This document shows, piece by piece, positions 1 to 10,094 of a stretch of 64,000 nucleotides of DNA. The notes under the pieces were generated by a model that saw only the letters and a program-made list of their open reading frames with translations, ran no database searches and had not been told where the DNA came from. Numbering within the stretch: the first letter of the stretch is position 1; each line of letters begins with the position of its first letter. Origin of the DNA: Paulinella micropora. Taxonomy: Eukaryota > Cercozoa > Imbricatea > Euglyphida > Paulinellidae. The stretch lies in the NCBI GenBank assembly GCA_019918135.1, contig WBZZ01004764.1, positions 12,501-76,500 on the forward strand, read 5' to 3'. Position numbers and translations under genes: made by a program.

Positions 1-1
1 A

Positions 2-151
2 CAAAATAGCAATGCATGCAAATGCGGGGTCACTTTTGATGACTTCCCGTACTTGCTCGAAAATAAGTATGTGACGGATTTCGGCGGCGTCCCAAAACAA
101 TCGCATGAATGGAAGCTTGGCAAACTGCTCGTGAGGCCAACAAAAATATGA
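2..151 (+). CDS. C-terminal end of a gene entering from the left
   Basis: An open frame runs from the first bases of the window to a TGA at 149-151, giving about 49 residues. It contains a CKC pair near the start and ends in a basic stretch (VRPTKI). No start is visible, so this would be the last part of a gene whose body lies outside the window. I do not recognise a family. The frame could be open by chance. Confidence 0.3.
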   Translation, partial: QNSNACKCGVTFDDFPYLLENKYVTDFGGVPKQSHEWKLGKLLVRPTKI

Positions 152-504
152 CCAGCGAGTTCGTTGGAACTGCATAAGGTCCGCAGCTACATGGGGCTCA
201 AGGCAACCCTCCCAAACCAATCGGAGACAGTCACTAAACACCTCGATAAAGGTTTGATAGATAAATCTGTTTATGAACCACTGCTTTCCCCATCTGTACT
301 CGGCAAACCATTTGGACGCACTATGGGGCAAATCAACATCATTGTCCAATCACCTACAAGCCAGATTTGAAATTCTGATATCGTTGCTCTCTCTCTCCTC
401 GTCGCTCATATTCAACGTGAGTGATAATCTTTGCGTGCGCCTCAAATTTACGGGCTAGCGCACGAGAAGCAGAATAAGAAGGGCAGGGACGCTGACGATG
501 AGAC

Positions 505-745
505 TCGAGACTCCGGCTGAACGAGTTCTGGCGGATTTTTTGGTACTTTCTTGATGGCGCAAAAGATTGCGGCTTGACGGTCTGTGCATATGATATGGCC
601 GAAAAAGGCAGCGTTCTCAGGCTTTTCTGGCAATACTGCCTTTTTTCTGCTATATCATTCCAGGCGCACACATACGCAAATTTGGCGACAAGTTTTGTGC
701 AAAAAAAAGAAGAAAGAGAAAGAGAAAAATCTTCCTGCTCGAAAA
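505..745 (+). repeat. Interspersed repeat with hairpin core, copy A
   Basis: This stretch of about 240 bp recurs almost unchanged at about 23215-23425 and 32955-33205, and partly at 10640-10790. At its centre (about 590-660) two arms of the type GATATGGCCGAAAAAGGCAG and its near reverse complement flank about 24 bp, so a strong hairpin can form. No transposase frame lies inside. It behaves like a non-autonomous element or a mobile hairpin (MITE-like), but I see no clear target-site duplication. Confidence 0.7.
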
Positions 746-754
746 AAGGGGGAG

Positions 755-1022
755 GGGGGACAAAGGGAAGAGGGGAGAGGGAGGGGAGAGAGGAGAGGGA
801 AGAAAGAGGGAAGAGGGACGAAAGAGGGAAGAGGGAGGATAACCCTCCCCTCCTCCCTCCTCCCTGTCGTTTGCTTAAAGGGGAAGAGAGAGGGAAGGGG
901 GGGGGGAGAGAGGGGCGCCCCCGTTCTCTTCCCTTCCCTCTTTCTTCCCCCTCTCCCCTTTTTCTTCCCTCTCCCCCTTCTCTCCCCCTCCCCCTTATCT
1001 TCCCGCTCCCTCTTCCCTCCGA
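755..1022. repeat. Paired polypurine and polypyrimidine tracts
   Basis: A G/A-only tract of about 80 bp (about 755-840) is followed by a C/T-rich tract (about 915-1020). They are imperfect reverse complements, so the region can fold on itself or form triplex-like DNA. The long frames across it encode only Glu/Arg- or Pro/Leu/Ser-biased strings and are not treated as genes. Confidence 0.6.
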
Positions 1023-1164
1023 AGGGGGAGGGAGTGCGCAGGACTTGTCATTTGCGCAAGAAAAAAAAATTCTGGCGCGCGTTTTTTTCCGCGGGGAAAC
1101 GACCGCTAAAACCCTGGGGAAAGAGACCGGAGCGGCCCCCTGCTAAATTTGGCGCTAAGTTTTG

Positions 1165-1235
1165 CACGACTATGATACGATCAGAAAAGGCAGTGCTTCC
1201 AGGTTTCTTGGTAGAACTGGCTTTTTTCAGCTAGA
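1165..1235 (+). repeat. Short hairpin repeat (about 70 bp)
   Basis: This is a diverged member of the same hairpin family: a GATACGATCAGAAAAGGCAG-type arm, a spacer of about 25 bp, and a CTGGCTTTTTTCAGCTAGATC-like arm. It is followed by an AT-rich stretch and a TCGACAAAGCCTTACACTT-type motif that also follows the copy near 10.7 kb. From here to 1640 I see no other supportable feature. Confidence 0.5.
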
Positions 1236-1640
1236 TCAAGAATCTATAAATTTTTTTTTATTAAAGGTCGACAAAGCCTTACACTTCAATCCGATCTGTG
1301 GTATAACTCCGGCGAAAGGTATCTGGCCACGCCGACGGCAGGTTGCGCGTAACTCAGGGCTCGGGCTCCAGGCAAAAGAGCTTCTTGCCTGGCAAGCACG
1401 TGTCCGCGGGATACACCGGTTTTTCCCAGCTCGTGGAGCTCGAGTCATCATCGGCCAGGAGAGGCGTCCAGTCGTGTGTGCAGCCTTCAACAAGCGTGTA
1501 ACGTAGTTTCGGCGGCTGGATTCGCTTCAACGGGGGTTCTCAGTGCGGCCGCTGCAGCTCACCATGAGCGCTCTGGCAAGCGAGATCAGTGCGCATGTAG
1601 TCTCCAGCACCTGGTCGCTAGGGGGGTAAGATGGCGTGCC

Positions 1641-2768
1641 TTATTGTGCGCTGTGCAACCTAACAACCCGGCCGCTCGCGCTCTGGAAGGCGTTGAGAGT
1701 GAAGGTGGGCAAGGAAGTGAGTAATAGGTTCCCGTAGGCGCCGTGCCAACCACTATTGTAGTCCGTCAGAGTTTGCACGCCAAACCAGAGGGAGCCCTCG
1801 CGATAACCCGGGTTGCGGCGCCAGTCCCAGCGGCTCCCGACCTCGTGTACGCTGCGCAGCCACCAGCCCAGCACCCAGACGTCCTCGTCGTGGTATTGGA
1901 TCTTGGTGTCCCAGCCCAGCACCACGGGCCAGCGCGGCGGGGGGTGGGGCAGCTTGGCGTCTAGCACGGGCGGGCCATCCAACACCTCGCGCCCATAAAA
2001 CTCGACCCCCGTGCGCGCCGCCGCGTAGCCCCAGGCCCGAGCGAAGCGCGGTGTGAGCGGGCCGTAGCGGGAGACCCCGCGCGACCGGCGTGCGGGCGGT
2101 GCATCCCGCACGCGTCGGTGGTACACCCGGACCAGCATTTCATAGAGGCACGGGTGCTTCTGCAGCCCCGCGGCGGGCACAGGCTCAGCGCACGCACTGG
2201 CTTGCACCCCACACCAAGCCAGCACACCCTTCGCTCTCGGGTCGAGGGAGCGGCGGCATACATCCAGCAAGGCCTGCGGCACCGGCCGCGCCAGCAAGCA
2301 CAGCGGATCGCTCTCCCATAGCTGGGGGAAGACGTCCTGCCCAGCAACTGAGGTACTGGCGCAGAGCCGCTGTCGGGCGCCGAGGTCGACGCGAAACCAC
2401 GGCGGGCGCCCCGCGCAGTACCTTAGTGCCTGCCATAGATGCTCCTGCTCTTCGACGGTGGGCGACCAGGGGTGTTGCTCTAGGAGAGACACCAAGCTCT
2501 CGGCTTCACGGGCTTGACGTTCCGGCCTCCGGAACTCCCGGAGGTACGTTAGCAGGGCACGTACGGCTTGCGTCATGGTCCTGTCCCCCGCGGCCGCCTG
2601 GCTGCTGTTCGGCACGGGCCAATGCGGCGTGCGGCGCAGCTTGCTCGGCGGTTTCGAATGTACGAACTCGTGACGCATCTGCCGCAGTTGGACGAGGTAC
2701 AACTGGAATTTCTTTTCCTGTGCTTGGCATTCTGTTGGATTTTCATGGCAGACTGCGCACCGTGACAT
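1641..2768 (-). CDS. Hypothetical protein with N-terminal cysteine cluster (375 aa)
   Basis: This is an uninterrupted GC-rich frame. I chose the ATG at 2768 because the frame extends upstream only through a TTG. The protein begins with a compact C-x2-C-x6-C cluster (CAVC and then a Cys about 7 residues on), which may bind a metal. The middle is rich in Arg, Leu and Trp. The last 130 residues are Trp/Tyr-rich and hydrophilic, with no membrane segment or signal peptide. It is divergent from the helicase-like gene starting at 3140, and the 370-bp gap between them could hold both promoters. I recognise no family. Confidence 0.65.
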   Translation of the reverse strand: MSRCAVCHENPTECQAQEKKFQLYLVQLRQMRHEFVHSKPPSKLRRTPHWPVPNSSQAAAGDRTMTQAVRALLTYLREFRRPERQAREAESLVSLLEQHPWSPTVEEQEHLWQALRYCAGRPPWFRVDLGARQRLCASTSVAGQDVFPQLWESDPLCLLARPVPQALLDVCRRSLDPRAKGVLAWCGVQASACAEPVPAAGLQKHPCLYEMLVRVYHRRVRDAPPARRSRGVSRYGPLTPRFARAWGYAAARTGVEFYGREVLDGPPVLDAKLPHPPPRWPVVLGWDTKIQYHDEDVWVLGWWLRSVHEVGSRWDWRRNPGYREGSLWFGVQTLTDYNSGWHGAYGNLLLTSLPTFTLNAFQSASGRVVRLHSAQ

Positions 2769-2962
2769 CGGCGGAGGATGGAGGTGAGAGAGAGAGCGAG
2801 AGAGAGTAGAAATTTCCAAGTTTTACAGAAGTTACAGAGTCTGATCGTTCTGGGGATTCACGGTCAAAGTTTTGCACGACCATATCACTCCCAAAATTTG
2901 ACCATATCACACACCCTCCCGAGGAGCAAACCGGGTTGAATTCGCATACAACCAACAACAAC

Positions 2963-3139
2963 TCGTCAGCAGAATAAGTTTTTGCAAGGGGTAGAAAGGG
3001 AAGAAGGGCAGGGGCGGGGGAAGGGGAAGAGGAGGGAAGGGGGGAGGGGGAAAGAGGGAGGGGGGGAGAGAAGGAAAAAAGCTCCTCTCCCCCCAACACC
3101 TTTCCACTTTGTAAAAGACACAAAGAAGAAGCTCTTGTG
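2963..3139 (+). promoter_or_regulatory. Conserved upstream region of the first helicase-like copy
   Basis: The block from the AACTCGTCAGCAGAATAAG motif through a G-rich tract to the CACAAAGAAGAAGCTCTTGTGG motif just before the ATG is repeated ahead of the second copy (about 6548-6770). Its preservation between paralogs suggests it carries the promoter, or simply that it was included in the duplication. No classical TATA box is evident. Confidence 0.4.
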
Positions 3140-6052
3140 GATGTCCCAACCTGCTCCGGCGCAAGCCGCTGCACAGACTGGCAAGCGCGCCCTGCCGTCC
3201 GTTGAGAGCAAGGGCGATACACTCACCCCCAGAGAGCCCGCGCAAACGCCCGTGCAACGAAAAGAGGCCCAACCACAGAGTCTGGATCGGCGAATACGAT
3301 AGCACGAACTGGAGCAGCAGAGGCGTCCTGGACGAGTTTCTCCTCCTGCGGTGCGGTGCTCGTGCCTCTCTCTATACCGTCAAGCACCTTCCGGAACAGG
3401 AAGACCCGCACCTGTTTGAGCTCCAATACACGTGCCAGGGTAGTACTCGCTTGAGTCGCCCTTGCCTGGCCCACAAAGGCGTTTTCCATCGCGCGGGGAA
3501 CAATAACGCCAGGGTCAGAGTTACCGAGTACAGCCGCACCCTGGATGTTGTTTGCTGCGACACTCAATGCGCAGCCAATAAGCACCCAGAGCGCTTCGAT
3601 CTGGAGGAACTAGAAGAAACAAAGGCAGCCTGGCACAGGGGAGAGGCCGACTACGACGACGACACGTGGTTCAACCTCGTCGAAAACGACGGCGACGAGG
3701 GCAGAGGGCTTGCGCAGGAACAAGGACAACACTGCCCTGCAAGCTCGAGCTCAAGCAGTGCTGGACTGGCTGCCCCCGCCACGGTGGCAGGCAGAATTTG
3801 GTTTTCTCGACATCTGGCGCGCACCTTTCTGTGCAAACAACGCCACCACGATTCAAACATTATTTTCAAGGTCCTCCTTAATAAGGAAAGACCAAACGGC
3901 TTTGAAATCGAATACCGCAAGAACAGTGCTGGGTCGCGATCTCACCCCTGTCCTGCTTACGACGGCTTGGTTCACGACGGCAGTAAAGCGTACATTGAGC
4001 CCTCCCCCGAATTCATGCACGTGTCCGTCCTCTGCAAAGAAGAAGCGTGCAAGAGACTGGGGCCAGTTCTTTTCAAAGTACAAGATCACGAGGAGAAGCT
4101 GCGCGGCAGTCAAAGGTCGGGCCTGGGAAGAGGAAGCAACAGGAAAACCCACCACGAAATCGACGCAACGGAAGAGCCCAGGCAGGAAGGGGAGGACGAC
4201 GAGGGAAGCGACGACGAGGAGACAAGGGTGGCAAAGGCCGCAAAGGCGGAGAAAAGGGACAAGAAATACCGAGCACGTCTGGAGCCCCTTTTAGCCCAAC
4301 TCACCCCCCTTCCGCGACCTGCAGAGCTGGACTACATCGGGCAAGACTTGCCGTCTGGAACACTGGAAAAGGCCTGCAAGAAGAAAGAACACGTACTAAG
4401 AGAGGCAGTAAAGCTTTTTATAAAATATTGGGCCAGAGAGGCCGCCGCCGAGCGCAAGTTCGATTCATTACAAGCCAGAGGCTCGGGAGAGGAATTGAAG
4501 GAGGAGGGAAGTTTTGAGGAGGGTTCGGAAGAGGACTCGGACAGTGCTTTGGACGACGATCATTGGAAAGACATTTTTCGAGAGCGATACGAGCACGCCA
4601 GAAAAGAGTTGGTGCAGCGGCTAACTTTGTTTATGAACGATTATCTCTGCCACATCAAGGGGCTCAGCAAAGAGGCAATCGCAGTCTTTTGGGGGCAGGG
4701 ACAAGAGAAAACGTGGGTACTAAAACCCATCGACGACTTTAAGTACCAAGGGGATGATCTCGAAATCAAGCTTCCTTCATCTTCAATCAAGCTAAAAAGC
4801 AAAAAAAAACAAGGGGAAAAGAGAGCCCAGTGGCATCGTCGAACTTGACAGAGGCGTGACGACCACTCTCCATAAGGCTTGGCTCCAAAGCAGCAGGCGC
4901 AGAATCGCTAAAAGCATAGACTTTTTTACGAACCCCAGGGAAGAGGCTCTGCACAACATTCGCTACAGTGACCGCGAGACAGACACATTGAACTGGTTTA
5001 CAGGCTTTCGGGTTTCAACGCAGCAAGTTAGGAACTACATGGAAACCAACGCGCTCGACGACGCTGCCATGCACGAGCTCGCCGCCCCTTTTCGCGAGTA
5101 CGTGCACAACATCCTGGCCGGAGGAGTGACACAAATGTCACGCTACCTGTTTAAGTGGATGTATACGCTTCTGCGCGAAGGAAAGAAGCCTGAGCAGGCT
5201 TGTGTCTTTATCTCCGAGCCAGGTGCTGGTAAGACAACGTTAATCGAGCTGTTATCACGCGTCATTGGGGAACAATGGGTTTTTGTGTCGTCAAAGCCAG
5301 AGGAAATAATGGGCAAGCACAATTCCCATCTTAGCTTTAGAGTTCTTGTGGTGAGCGAGGAGGCCACATTGAATAGCACGAACAAGTTGGGGTCCAACGC
5401 CATGAAAGAAAAAATCGCTTCGAAAAAGCTTAACATTAACCCCAAGTTCATGCCTCTCTTTGCAATCAGGGACCCCAGCGGGCATATCTTCAATAGCAAT
5501 TACCAGAATATGATTCTTGTGGAAAAAGGAGAGTGTCGCTATATATTTTACCCCGTGTCCAACAAATTTGCCAATCGCATACGCACGACGTCGGCCAATG
5601 AATACTTTGCACGCCTTCGTGCGCTGCCCGATGGGATCTTAGCTTGGCAACTGTTTCTTTCGCAAGACTCGCAAGTGGACGGAATCGATCTACGTCAGGA
5701 TGCAATGTACAATACTGAGGTTTTTTGGCAAAGTGCGTTTTGCAGTGCCCCCCTGCACGTCCAGTTTTTTTACGAAACCATCAAGAATAGCAAACCCCTC
5801 GATGAGGTGGGGAGTCCCTCGCATTGGGAGCCCAAGCATTGGCACAAGAGATACAACAGCTGGTGCAGAGAGAGCCGAAATGGATTTTTCACGGCAAAGA
5901 ACATAGTCACCTTTGAGCGCGATCTTAAATACTATTTACAATGGGATTCGCAGGCCAGACGTCTACTGGCCGGGCTCCCACTTGAAGAGCAGCTAATGCA
6001 CATCAAGGCCAGAATCACTGGCGTGTACGAGGTGCACAGTGCTGAGAATTAG
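3140..6052 (+). pseudogene. Primase/helicase-like protein, interrupted paralog
   Basis: This is a close paralog of the whole gene at 6833. It keeps two Cys/His zinc-ribbon-like units (about 3400-3570 and 3940-4060; the second resembles the zinc ribbon of D5/UL52-type primases), a long acidic linker, and a superfamily 3-type helicase domain of the DUF5906/D5 kind. The helicase domain has a good Walker A (PGAGKTT, near 5222) and a Walker B-like LVVSEEA. It ends before the nuclease region seen in the second copy. The gene is broken in at least two places. D5-like proteins of this sort work in DNA replication of large DNA viruses and related elements. The origin of this copy (virus-derived or resident) is inference. 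Confidence 0.75.
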
Positions 6053-6184
6053 AAAAAGAGAACACACCTTTTGCACTAAGGAGTTGGTGCTGACTTTTAC
6101 TGGCAACAATAAAATAAATGGCATTTTACGACAATTGATTCAGAGTTTGATTTCATTTTCATAATAAGCACGATTCATTTGTGG

Positions 6185-6310
6185 GGGTAATCTAGCGCCG
6201 AGCGAGCTGCTAACACGCGTCATAGGAGAGCAACAAATTGATACTTACTTCCAGTAAAATTGATCAGCTCATGAACACAATAACCCGTGTCAGCAGCTCC
6301 ACAGATTGTT
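6185..6310 (+). pseudogene. Short relic of the helicase P-loop region
   Basis: About 125 bp contain a stretch that would encode ELLTRVIGEQ, as in the helicase domain just after Walker A, followed by unrelated sequence. A sister relic lies downstream of the second copy at about 10095-10230 and shares the same trailing sequence. The pair shows that a third, smaller duplication once occurred in this region. Confidence 0.5.
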
Positions 6311-6547
6311 GGCTTACCAGCCTATGGCTCAGAAATAAACACACACGAGCCTGCGCGGGGTTCTGTCCGTGGCACACGGGTTCCCAGAAGCTATCTCAGC
6401 GCACTGGCCTGTTTTACTGTCGTATCTGAGCCGGGGGGAAGGGAAAGCAGCTGTTTGGAAAGGGGGGAAGAGGGGGGGTGTGTGATATGGCCGAAAGGAC
6501 GTCCTTCCATAATGTCCTCCTGTATTGCCCTTTCTGACCATACCAAA

Positions 6548-6832
6548 ATAACTCGTCAGCAGAATAAGTTTTCGCCAGAGGTGGGAAGTGGAGAGGGGCA
6601 TGGGAAGTGGAAGGGGAGGGGGGGGGGGGGAGAGGGAAGGGGAAGAGGGGGGCAGGGCGGGGAAAGAGAAGGGAAAAAAGCACCCCCTCCCTCTCCCTCT
6701 CTTTCCCCTCCCCCCCTCCCAAAACACCTTTCCACCTTGTCAAAGACACAAAGAAGAAGCTCTTGTGGGTGAGAAAGCTTTCCTCAAAGAAGCGATCGTC
6801 GCCACAAAAAAACAGAGGAGAGGGCGCTACAA
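6548..6832 (+). promoter_or_regulatory. Conserved upstream region of the second helicase-like copy
   Basis: This matches 2963-3139, including the CAGCAGAATAAG motif, the G-rich then C-rich tract and the AGACACAAAGAAGAAGCTC motif. An extra 60 bp separates the shared block from the ATG at 6833. Distance between the matching points gives a tandem duplication period of about 3.6 kb. Confidence 0.4.
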
Positions 6833-9800
6833 ATGTCCCAGCCTGCTCCGGCGCAAGCTACTGCACAGACTGGCAAGCGCGCCCTATCGTCCGTTGAGAG
6901 CAAGGGCGATGCACTCACACCAGAGAGCCCGCGCAAGCGCCCGTGCAAGGACCCCGCTGCCGCCACGGCCCACGGCGACGAGGGACGAAAAAAAGAAAAT
7001 GAAGGAAACCACCTCGCCAGCTCGAGCTCAAGCAGCGACCCTCGCGGACGGCTTGTATTACTAGAAGGTGGAGATCCGAGCGCGGGGGGTCGAGATGGGC
7101 TGAGCACTGGACTGGCTGCCCCAGTTACGATGGCCGGCAGGGATTGGTTTTCTCGACATTTGGCGCGCACCTTTCTGTGCAAGCAACGCCACCACAGTAA
7201 TGTAGGTTTTAATCTCACTCCAATGAAAAAGAAAAATGGCCTTTACATTGAGTACCGTGAAGACAGCGCGGGGTCACGACGACACCCCTGCCCTGCCTAC
7301 GACGGGTTGACTCATGACGCCAGTAACGCGTACATCGAGCCGTCCCCCGAATTCATGCACGTGTCCGTCCTCTGCAAGGAAGGAGCGTGCAAAAGACTGG
7401 GACCAGTTCTTTTCAAGGTACAAGATCACGAGGAGAAACTGCGCCGCAGCCGGAATCCGAGCACGGGAAGAGGTAGCAACAGGAAAACCAATCAGCAAGT
7501 CGACGAGGTGGAAGAGCCCGGACAGGGAGGAGAGGACGACGAGGGAAGCGACGACGAGGAGACAAGGGCGGCAAAGGCTGCGAAGGCGGAGAAGAGGGAC
7601 AAGAAATACCTAGCACGCCTGGAGCGCCTTTTGGCCAAACTCGCCCCCCTTCCGCGGCCTGCAGAGCTGGACTACATCGGGCAAGACTTGCCGTCTGGAA
7701 CACTGGAAAAAGCCTGCAAGAAGAGAGAACACGTACTGAGAGAAGCAGTAAAGCTTTTTATGAAATATTGGGCAAGAGAGGCCGCCGCCGAGCGCAAGTT
7801 CGATTCATTACAAGCCAGGGGCTCGGGAGAGAAATTGAAGGAGGAGGGAAGTTTTGAGGAGGATTCGGGTGAGGACTCGGACAGCGCTTCGGACGACGAT
7901 CATTGGAAAGACATTTTCCGAGAGCGATACGAGCACGCCAGAAAAGAGTTGGTGCAGCGGCTAACTTTGTTTATGAACGATTATCTCTGCCACATCAAGG
8001 GGCCCAGCAAAGAGGCAATCGCAGTCTTCTGGGGGCAGGGACAAGAGAAAACGTGGGTACTAAAACCCATCGACGACTTTAAGTACCAAGGGGATGATCT
8101 CGAAATCGAGCTTCCTTCATCTTCAATCAAGCTAAAAAGCAAAAAAAACAAGGGGAAAAGAGAGCCCAGTGGCATCGTCGAACTCGACAGGGGTGTGATG
8201 ACCACTCTCCGTAAGGCTTGGCTCCAAAGCAGCAGGCGCAGAATCGCTAAAAGTATAGACTTTTTTACGAACCCTAGGGAAGAGGCTCTGCACAACACTC
8301 GCTACAGTGACCGCGAGACAGACACATTGAACTGGTTTACAGGCTTTCGGGTTTCAACGCAGCAAGTTAGGAACTACATGGAAACCAACGCGCTCGACGA
8401 CTCTGCCATGCACGAGCTCGCCGCCCCTTTTCGCGAGTACGTGCATGACATCCTGGCTGGAGGGGTGACACAAATGTCACGCTACCTGTTTAAGTGGATG
8501 TACACCCTTCTGCGCGAAGGAAAGAAGCCTGAGCAGGCTTGTGTCTTTATGTCCGGCTCAGAGACTGGGGGCTCTGCTTTTGTTGAGCTACTGACACGCG
8601 TTATCGGCGAACAATGGGTTTTTGAGTTGTTCAAACCCGGAGAACTAACAGGCAAGTACAATTTCCATCTTGGGTTTAGGGTGCTTGTCGTGAATAACAC
8701 CAACATGGTCGGATCCAGCGCAATGCAAGAAAAAATCACTGCAAAAAAGCTTAACCTAAACCCCAAGTTCATGTCCATCTTCACAGTCAGAGACCCAAGC
8801 GGGCTTTTTTTCAATTGCAATCACAGTGGCACGATCCTCGTGGAAAAGGGAGAGCGTTATAAATTCTTCCCCGTGTCCAACAACTTTGTCAACCACACGA
8901 CGTCGGCCCAGGAATACATTGCACGCCTTCGTGCGCTGCCCGACGAGGTCCTAGCTTGGCAACTGTTTTTGTCGCAAGACTTGCAGGCCTCTTCACATCT
9001 ATCCGCCCAAATCTCCCAAGAGCAACAGCCTCAGTACGCCAGAGACCAAAAGACTAGCTTAGAGAAAATCGCCCCCCTGCCGCAGCCCGGCCTTGACAGC
9101 CAAGTGCAGGCGCCTGGTCCCTTGGACGTCAAGGCCAGGCCTCCCGCTGTGTGCGATTCCCCACAGGAGCACCTACATATGGAGGCGCGCGGTTTAATCG
9201 TCCCCTTCGGCAAGTACAAAAACAAAAGCCTGAGCGAAATGCTGCAAGACGCTATCTATGTTGAATGGGTATGTGGGCAGGGGCTTATGCCAGAATTCAA
9301 CAAGTTCTTCATAACTTGGCTCGGCCCGGCTGCGCACGGAGGTGACGCTCACTTTCCTCCCCGTATTTTTACGGCCTACGAGTCCGAAATACACAAGGCC
9401 GCCAAGCACAGTATCTGCAACTGGCTGCGCGAGACCAATACAGATGGTTGGGTCAGATGGGGCCCCATCGACATCTATAACGGCATGGAGAAGCGACCTC
9501 ACAAAGGTATTTTTTGTGAATATCCTATTACAAGGTTTGGGATAGGCCTAGAACGCACGTGGCGGCAGTGCGCGGAGATGCATGCTGAGGTTGCAAACGA
9601 CTTGTCCCAACTCCAAGACAGTCATCCAAGGTGTGCGGTGCTGGATGTCGTCGTCGTGGCAGAAGAGAGACCAGTGGCGGGGATCGAGATTGTGTACACC
9701 AATCCAGTTTCAAAAGAAAAAGCCCAACGGCTAGGCTTGCTCTGCGCCGAACACAACCCAGGCTTTTGTCTGTACGAAGTAGATGCACGTTGGGTATTGA

Positions 9801-9859
9801 AACACAAGACATTGCCAGACAGTTCGTGCCTGCGCTTGCTGGATCTTTTTGTAAAGTAA
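6833..9859 (+). CDS. Zinc-ribbon / SF3 helicase-like / ExoX-like motif / PD-(D/E)XK nuclease-like fusion (1008 aa)
   Basis: The order of parts is: a basic, Ser-rich start; a zinc ribbon with C153, H161, C181 and C186; an acidic and Lys-rich linker (about 225-255); a helix-rich region; a DUF5906/D5-like helicase domain (about 480-740); an ExoX-like C-terminal motif PFGKYKNKSLSEML (about 790); and a last domain with E850, D938 and E952 spaced as in PD-(D/E)XK nucleases, near CoiA-like proteins. Compared with the first copy, the Walker A is changed: its PGAGKTT reads ETGGSA here (about 577-582), so the catalytic Lys is Gly. ATP hydrolysis is unlikely, and the protein may now act as a nuclease or DNA-binding factor. 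The third motif position after E952 is Val instead of Lys/Gln, so nuclease activity is unproven. The ATG follows a conserved upstream block. Confidence 0.8.
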   Translation: MSQPAPAQATAQTGKRALSSVESKGDALTPESPRKRPCKDPAAATAHGDEGRKKENEGNHLASSSSSSDPRGRLVLLEGGDPSAGGRDGLSTGLAAPVTMAGRDWFSRHLARTFLCKQRHHSNVGFNLTPMKKKNGLYIEYREDSAGSRRHPCPAYDGLTHDASNAYIEPSPEFMHVSVLCKEGACKRLGPVLFKVQDHEEKLRRSRNPSTGRGSNRKTNQQVDEVEEPGQGGEDDEGSDDEETRAAKAAKAEKRDKKYLARLERLLAKLAPLPRPAELDYIGQDLPSGTLEKACKKREHVLREAVKLFMKYWAREAAAERKFDSLQARGSGEKLKEEGSFEEDSGEDSDSASDDDHWKDIFRERYEHARKELVQRLTLFMNDYLCHIKGPSKEAIAVFWGQGQEKTWVLKPIDDFKYQGDDLEIELPSSSIKLKSKKNKGKREPSGIVELDRGVMTTLRKAWLQSSRRRIAKSIDFFTNPREEALHNTRYSDRETDTLNWFTGFRVSTQQVRNYMETNALDDSAMHELAAPFREYVHDILAGGVTQMSRYLFKWMYTLLREGKKPEQACVFMSGSETGGSAFVELLTRVIGEQWVFELFKPGELTGKYNFHLGFRVLVVNNTNMVGSSAMQEKITAKKLNLNPKFMSIFTVRDPSGLFFNCNHSGTILVEKGERYKFFPVSNNFVNHTTSAQEYIARLRALPDEVLAWQLFLSQDLQASSHLSAQISQEQQPQYARDQKTSLEKIAPLPQPGLDSQVQAPGPLDVKARPPAVCDSPQEHLHMEARGLIVPFGKYKNKSLSEMLQDAIYVEWVCGQGLMPEFNKFFITWLGPAAHGGDAHFPPRIFTAYESEIHKAAKHSICNWLRETNTDGWVRWGPIDIYNGMEKRPHKGIFCEYPITRFGIGLERTWRQCAEMHAEVANDLSQLQDSHPRCAVLDVVVVAEERPVAGIEIVYTNPVSKEKAQRLGLLCAEHNPGFCLYEVDARWVLKHKTLPDSSCLRLLDLFVK

Positions 9860-10094
9860 AATGTGAACTTGCATGTACGGGGCTCAGGAAATCGAGCGAT
9901 GGGATGGGTGATAATTTTAGTTTTTCCTCATTAAACGCACGTTTTCTTTGTAAAATTGCGTCAAGTTCCCCAACAAAAAATGTGAACGTTCTGGGCTGTA
10001 GCAGACTTCTTCTCTAGAGAAGATGCAGAGCAGGATACAACCTTCACCAGCTTTGGTAAATCCGCTGTCTTATCGTTGATTATTTTAGTTAGCC

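Noticed and set aside
574-1234. Long overlapping frames of 190-216 residues
   Set aside because: They run through the hairpin repeat and purine/pyrimidine tracts and encode only biased Glu/Arg/Gly or Pro/Leu/Ser strings.
2090-2809. Plus-strand frame of 239 residues
   Set aside because: It lies opposite the better-composed gene at 1641-2768 and is Arg/Pro/Ala-rich, typical of the antisense of a GC-rich gene.
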